A stretch of 64,000 bases of DNA from Strobilurus pachycystidiatus (taxonomy: Eukaryota; Basidiomycota; Agaricomycetes; Agaricales; Physalacriaceae), in assembly GCA_019915135.1 (NCBI GenBank), contig JAHLMK010000015.1:1-64000 (forward strand). The letters are read 5' to 3'. Within the stretch, counting starts at the first letter, position 1. Every line of letters starts with the position of its first letter. Both the position numbers and the translations under genes were made by a program. Below the pieces are notes generated by a model. The model saw only the letters and a list, made by a program, of their open reading frames with translations, was not told the origin of the DNA and ran no database searches. Of the stretch, positions 58,176-64,000 are shown in pieces.

Positions 58176-60640
58176 AGAGACCATGTGCTGTGCTTTGTCA
58201 TCGCCGGACGTGCACGCTGGGTTCTCTCCAACCCTTCGCCTCCATCTCTGATGCTCTTTCTTTCGTTCACCCGCTGTATTTGCTGTCTTGCGTCGTTACG
58301 TCCTTTGCTCGCCGATGATCTCGCCACAACTGAGCGGTGCACCAAATGGATAGATGAACCGACACTGGCTGTCTCAATGCATTGGCAAATGTCTGAATCT
58401 CGAAGAAGGGCTACATTCGTTCTGTTCCACCGTGCTAACCGACATTTGCGAGATCCGACACTGGCTATTGCATTGTTACCCCCTCTAGTCCACTCATCGA
58501 TAACTCTAGCCGGTCTTCATCTACCCGTATGCATCTCTCAACGAACTATGCAGGTCCTCCATACCTCTCCTTCCTCGGGCCCACCCGCGCAAAAGCTTCC
58601 CTTGGTTGGGCCTTCGCCTTCGTACCCGCTGCAATAGAATTTTTATGTCATTTTCATATTGCTCTTATGTTATCCCCGCAGTTTCCATAATTATTTTTTT
58701 CACACATTTTCGTAAGTACCTCCCTTCGGCTTGGAAACCAATGCGCGTCACCCGTTGTTGTGATCCGGTGTTCAAAGAGGGCAAGGAACGACGGGTGACG
58801 ACAATCAGGACTCGCAAATCAGAGCAACTCGGAGAAGGAATGGAAGGTCTCAGGCCGACAGCGAACAACCCTTGGGAGATGAAATCAAATGCAACGCCAC
58901 GACGAACACGGTCTAACCATCCCACCAACACTGAATGCAAATAAGGCGTCAGGAGTGTGGGTGTCATCTATGCTGCGGCATCAGAGACGTGGAAGCGGTC
59001 GGGAAGCTTCGCGGCCACAGCACGGTAGTTTGCGAGACGAAGCACCACTCGGATTAGAAGGCAGTCAACTCGCGAGATCCCAAGTACATATACGGCGTAA
59101 TATCGTCCCACCATGCACGGGCTATACCTGTTTACCTTATACTGCATGCGACGTATTTGCATCATTTGCCCCGTTGTCGGGTAATTGCTGTGGGGGGCGC
59201 CACCATCGATGCTTCATACGATCAACGCGCGTACGCCCTCATTTACTAATTAGTTGTCCTGAAGAGCGCGACCGCGTCGATTTCACACGATCGGCAAGTG
59301 CCAGCGCACCCTTGATGGACGGTAAGAGGTCCCGAGAGGGGAATCTCAGCAATCTATAGAATCTCCGCTCTCCCTGTCAGTGACGCGGATACTCGGATGG
59401 GGTGCAAATCAGCACGCGCGCCCAATAGAAGTAGATGTGGTTTCGGGGCGGGTAATCGGGGGCGGGTAGTGTGCATGAACAGGCGCCATTCTGGCCTTGC
59501 CGTGCTAAGCCGACGCCGTTGGCCCACCACGGTTGACACATCCTTTGTAAGTGATATCTAGGCACGGAATTAAGGTTGTTACACATGTGACATGCAGAAT
59601 GGCCTTCGCGAAGGACTGTCGGCTAAAGACCGACACAGGTTAGATAGAATTTACAGCAACACTCTGAAAGAAATAAGTACTCGGATCTATTTCATCGTGC
59701 AGGACATCGCTCGTTCGATTCCGCATGTAGTCTGACCCCGGAATTCTCTCATGTCTCCACGACACTGTAGAAGGACACAATTGCCCGACAATTCGCAAGT
59801 TACGACTCTATTTTCAAGGCTTATGTCCTAAGTCTGTTCAGACGGGGTGTTTTTCAAGTTTTTTCAAGTTGCGAGAAGAGAGGGAAAAAAGAGAGAAGGG
59901 AGAGATTTAAGAATGTAGCTGTCAATATATTCACCGCTTTGTTTGATGCCGAACGCTGTAGGTAGCGAATAATGACTGTTTTGAATCTTGAATCCAAGTG
60001 CGACCGAAGTGCCAAAATGGCTTGGGTTTGGTTTTCAAGCCTATGTCCATCCGGAGATCGCTCCAGTTTTGGACTTGGGACGCAGCCAATCGTTTTCAAG
60101 ATTTCTATCCGATAAGATTATTTTCGTGCCGATCATGCCGACATTGCTGGAAACCTCTCTCGCAATTGACCACCACCACCACCACCATCCTCTGTTTCTC
60201 TTACTGGCCTCGGCACGGCTCATTTTGGACAACACTATGAAGGCTTCGCATTGCCGCATGCACTGACGGCACTCTTCAGTCGACGTCGGCGCTCAAGACA
60301 TTCAGTACTGTTGCAGTAGCGCGCAACGCCAACACCTACCTGGTTCGAGGCTTACTCGCCTCTCTGCCCTCGGACAGCACACGGATAGGCCCTCACCAAC
60401 CAACGAGTAACACGGCCGATGCTCGACCCCACTGTGCGACAACCTGCATCATCTCGGGACGTGGCATTACTGCCGAATATCATGCAGGCAGCAGGTAGTA
60501 TCTCTGGGAGTAGGAATAGGGACTTATAGAGTACCTGCTGGTCACTCACTGTGTGTTGTTATTCACTCTTGCCTCTGATCACCATCACTTACAAGCACCT
60601 GTCGGCGGCGGTGGACTCAATATTTTTAGAGGCCCTTTCG
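58176..60640. other. Gene-poor stretch 4
   Basis: No gene recognised. The frames here (for example plus 58074-58637 and 58889-59359) lack motifs and consistent introns. A short (CAC)n microsatellite lies at 60169-60187, and TTTTTCAAG is directly repeated at 59851-59870. Confidence 0.3.
60169..60187. repeat. (CAC)n microsatellite
   Basis: About six uninterrupted CAC/ACC triplets. There is no supported gene around it; the poly-His or poly-Trp it would encode is not evidence of coding. Confidence 0.8.
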
Positions 60641-60684
60641 CATGAAGACAGCTACTACAATGAACCCCGATATACGTGGTACCT

Positions 60685-61080
60685 CAGCACTAACACAAGC
60701 AACACCACGACGACGCCAGCAAGCACAGCAATGGTAGCGAGCACCACGATGATGGGCGCACAAATCTGACGACGAGCTTGCGACAAGCAGCGTATAACCT
60801 TAGCAGTGAGACAAGCGCAACCACCATGCAAGCTTGACTACGACCAGGACAATGGGACGAGCACAACGGCGAGCACGACCACAAGAGAGATGACGGAACG
60901 ACGTGAGCGCAAGGACGATGGAACAACGAAGCTGGCGAGCACGGGTACGGTACGAGCACAAAGACGAGGATGACGTGGTGCGCACGAGAACGAGAACAAC
61001 GAGGGCAACGAGCCATACACAACGAGGACGAGGCGGGCACATTGACAAGGACGCTTCGACAGCTCCAGACAGCAGCAATG
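60685..61080. repeat. GACGA/GAGCA-rich degenerate minisatellite
   Basis: A purine-skewed tract built of recurring ACGAGCAC, GAGCACGACC, GACGAGGA, ACGAGAACGAGAACAACGAG and AACGACG-type words with irregular spacing. It keeps several frames open on both strands (up to 156 codons on the minus strand), but the products are low-complexity. I call it a decayed simple or minisatellite repeat, not a gene. Confidence 0.5.
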
Positions 61081-63581
61081 AGACATACTATACTGCCCAT
61101 CCTGACCACTTCCAGGACGACGGTGAGCTCATTGTATATTCGTAGCTCTCTATTCTTCATGTGGTCTGCAATACAACACGATCTATACTATTCATCTGTG
61201 TGAGGATCCCGCTCTCTGATGCTCCGAAAGACTGCGGTATAGTAAAGAATAGACGTACTGTGTCTCCATCCTAATTCCAACGGATGACGGCGGACTGTTG
61301 CTGGCACCTGTGTAGCACGGCTAAGTCATGGCCAGAGCTGTAATCGAACTGTCGACCCGAAGATCGCATGTGAAATGACCCAAGTCCGTATTCGGACTTA
61401 GGTCTGAACGGGCTTGATTTAAGAGCCATTTTCAAAGAAGCCTCGCCCCCCGCCGGTATTACGGCGAGACATCCCGTTGTCGGCAAGTAAATAAGGAAGT
61501 CAATTGACTCTAACCGAGAAGGGAATAGAACGCCAGCGAACGAGAGGTACACGTGGGTCTTCACAAAGCATTTCCGCGGGAAGGCTAGACTTTGATGGGG
61601 ATGGCGAGGGAGCAGCGCCCAAGGAGGCGGGTTTAGGATCTGGCAGATAGAAGGCGGTAACGTACTAGGATAGTTGGTGATTCTGCTATTGCGGTGGTGG
61701 TGTAGGGTGACGCGACCTCATCCTGCGGTGGTGATGGGGCCTAGGGAAGGTTAGAAGCATCGCAAGCCTTCAGATGAAACCAAGACAGTAGCATTCAATG
61801 AATGTCCAAGTCGGAGTGACCCCGCGCGCTAACCGTCCGAACAGAGATCCACGGAAGACTCCGCTGACAGTGGGAGGCCACCATGAAGGACGTAAATGGT
61901 CAAAACGGCTCTGCTAACCATCATTCATCGAAGACGGGCAGCGGGGGCGTAATGACAAATGCAGACACTATTACTGCGACGGAAGCTTAGTGCCACCAAG
62001 GGGAAGCCAGACGCAAAAGGTGCAAACGCCGATCTCGCTCTTGCTGTGATAGTAAGTTCGTGATTGATAGATGAAAGAATGGTGCGTGTGATGAAGATGA
62101 CGCATACCAAAAGATCTTGTACAGAGGCACATAAAGAGCCGCGCTGCCGAATGGAGACTGGTGCTTGACGTGACGAGTTCCCATGGGAGAGATGCAGTGC
62201 CAACAGCAGAACTCAGTGCTAGCGCCACCAAGGACGGCGCACCAAGTAAAGACGTGTTTCATAAACACGGGCAAACACGTCGCCGTTGTCTTCCGTCCCA
62301 TCAATCGACTCCTTCGTTCAGATCCGGTTGCCGCCTACAGTTCGCACTATGCGCTTTCATACACCATGCAGGGCGTTGCAAAGCTGATATAACTTCCTTG
62401 CCAGTCGTCGCACCGTATTACCATCGATCTTGCCATCCCAGCTCCGAATCCCGATCTACGATCAGGCTGTCCGTTCCGCAATCTCTTTATGCTTTGAACC
62501 ATAGCTGCATGCTTTCGGCTATACTATCTGCGCTCCCCTAGAAGGGGCTACCTCGCTTCCTAACTGCGGCGTGAGGCGTGCGATTCTGAGCCACCTTGTC
62601 GATCAAAAGTACCTGAAGGGATTGTGGCAATCTTTGACCTTGTCTGTCTTCGTTTCTTCTTGATGGAAAGTGAGAACCTTATAGGTACTCTACCTCGGGC
62701 CCTCTCTGCTGTTCGTGGTATGTGCTCCGTCAGACCTGGGCAAGATTCAATATCTGTGTCATCGGTGATGATCACTTGACTTGAGGATGTATCCCCGTCG
62801 CTCGTCGTGGAAGTCGCGTGGATCACATCAGTAGACGGGCAGATCCGATTCCGCTGACGTTAGTGTCCTCATCTCCGCTCTACCGGCTTACATGGCTATG
62901 AGTGTCCTCTCATGTCAGTATGACCGTCCGTGTTCGTGAATGTGAGGGCCTTACAAAAACTCTTCTGGATTGACACGGATTCGATATTATTGAACAGCAA
63001 CATTCGTTGGCTTGTTCAATCTTGTTGGTAGCTGAAAGAATGTTCGCGTTGCATCTTGCGAACTAGTAGACCCTCACCTGGCCCTCGACGGAATGCTTTC
63101 CGCTTTGATTAGGGATCTCATAAGTTATAACACAATCGCGTTTAGAATCTTTAAATAGGCTATGTACACAGCGCTGCCATGCTCTCCTTGGAATCATTCC
63201 GACTTGCGTCGCCGCGCGCCGGAGCCAGCGGTGCCTCTGGTCTGTGATCGGGCCGGCACTGACAGTGTCTGTCAATGACGTGAAACCATGCAAAAAAAGA
63301 AAAGAGAGCCGCAGGCGCAAACGGTGCTCAAATAAACCGATATGTAGTATCTCTCTAGACATCTTTGAGTCGCCACTGTAGCAATTGTAATGCTACAGAA
63401 TACTTAGTCATAGCGACAACAAGAAAATAGCCGTTTTAGGACCATCACCAGCGGAGACAATGGAGACGGCCATCAACGCATCAGCCATGCTATTGATGAG
63501 TATAAAGAGAATCCCACAGCCTTGAAAGGGTAAACCTCTCTTTCTCCTCATTGCGATATCCAACGCTCAGCCACACTTCCA
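61081..63581. other. Gene-poor stretch 5
   Basis: No gene recognised. A minus frame at 62560-62826 (acidic SDGDTSSSQVIITDDTD, then basic KKKRRQTRSK) is mildly protein-like and may be an exon, but no partner exons were found. The last 100 bases contain a pyrimidine-rich run (CCTCTCTTTCTCCTC at 63534-63548) just before the gene starting at 63582. Confidence 0.3.
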
Positions 63582-64000
63582 ATGAAATCGTCAGAGCGCC
63601 ATCGATACCATAGTAGCCGGCGCCACCGCTCAACTGAAGCAGAATCACGGCGACGACAAGGTCGCCACAGACATCACTCCAGATCACCGCGCCGAGAGCG
63701 TGATCACCGTTCAAGGTCAAGAAAGTACCGTGCACCGCGCCGTGCTTTCCAGTTCGGTTTCCCATTCTTTGGGCAGAGCAATCCAGAGAAAAGTAGATCT
63801 CGACAAGACCACGAGCAAAGAAAATCGGCGTGGTCATTGTCCTCTGCTTTCGCGCGTCTCTTCCTGTCCAAAAGCCCTCGCTCCCATTCTGCCGACCTCA
63901 GATCCAAATCGAGACATAGATCGTCGCACCATCACCACCCTGTCCGCTCAAAGCAACGATTAGTCGGCCACTCTTCCTCTCGCAATCTGAGAAGGTCCAG
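63582..64000 (+). CDS. Arg/Ser/His-rich protein, N-terminal part (runs off window)
   Basis: The frame opens at ATG 63582 and stays open for the remaining 419 bases, so the gene is cut by the right edge. The product is rich in Arg, Ser and His (HHSRSPRRERDHRSRSRKYR, HRSSHHHHPVRSK), interrupted by one aromatic, non-charged motif FQFGFPFFG at about residues 61-69. RS-type stretches are common in splicing factors and in disordered fungal proteins; no domain is visible in this part and I do not recognise the gene. A pyrimidine-rich leader precedes the ATG. An intron near the end cannot be excluded, and an antisense frame (63490-63837, minus) is its shadow. Confidence 0.5.
   Translation, partial: MKSSERHRYHSSRRHRSTEAESRRRQGRHRHHSRSPRRERDHRSRSRKYRAPRRAFQFGFPFFGQSNPEKSRSRQDHEQRKSAWSLSSAFARLFLSKSPRSHSADLRSKSRHRSSHHHHPVRSKQRLVGHSSSRNLRRS

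Noticed and set aside
59700..59730. CGTTCGATTCC, another tRNA T-loop look-alike
   Set aside because: Flanks do not form a T-stem or any cloverleaf.
60690..61160. 156-codon Cys/Leu/Ser-rich minus-strand frame resembling a membrane protein
   Set aside because: It is the translation of the GACGA/GAGCA low-complexity tract read on the opposite strand; several frames are open for the same reason.

Overview
The window looks like nuclear DNA of a filamentous fungus, most likely an agaricomycete (Basidiomycota). The evidence is the very short introns (about 47-58 bp, GT...YAG) that must be removed to read the recognisable genes, a pair of large fungal kinase-fold genes, a Clg1/PCL-type cyclin and an FHA-domain gene. 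No bacterial operons, tRNA, rRNA or CRISPR arrays were recognised.

Layout. (1) 1-6314: a patchwork of two diverged repeat units, A and B (0.7-0.9 kb each), with degenerate CTAACC-like telomeric motifs. It is interrupted by a 379-bp foldback MITE with an 8-bp target duplication and by four copies of a 304-bp segment E, whose right end abuts four different sequences. (2) 6315-29675: a 913-bp tandem satellite, 25.6 copies, with no length change across the array; it starts directly at the right end of the last E copy and stops abruptly inside a unit. Together (1) and (2) fill about 46% of the window and suggest a subtelomeric or heterochromatic block. (3) 29.7-38.3 kb: a transition zone of decayed sequence, with a degenerate array of exon-like modules (30.1-31.9 kb), an FHA/coiled-coil/tail-anchor gene carrying two apparent 1-nt frameshifts (33.8-35.15 kb), and an unidentified spliced gene or relic on the minus strand (36.0-37.0 kb). 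(4) 38.3-43.05 kb: two intact spliced genes ending tail to tail with 12 bp between stop codons. One is a fungal kinase-like protein with catalytic motifs; the other is its paralogue, in which the catalytic and metal-binding Asp positions are replaced. (5) 43-55 kb: about 12 kb in which I recognise no gene. (6) 55.05-56.95 kb: an intact Clg1/PCL-type cyclin gene with three introns. (7) 57-63.6 kb: no recognisable gene, apart from a GACGA/GAGCA-rich low-complexity tract. (8) 63.58 kb to the edge: the start of an Arg/Ser/His-rich protein.

How the parts fit. The kinase/pseudokinase pair and the cyclin are the well-supported genes. The cyclin would act with a Pho85-type CDK. The kinase-like pair resembles the kinase families expanded in agaricomycetes, and its substrates are unknown. 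A short motif of GGGGAATCCC half-sites occurs three times in the right half (50.5, 54.9 and 58.2 kb), once about 180 bp upstream of the cyclin.
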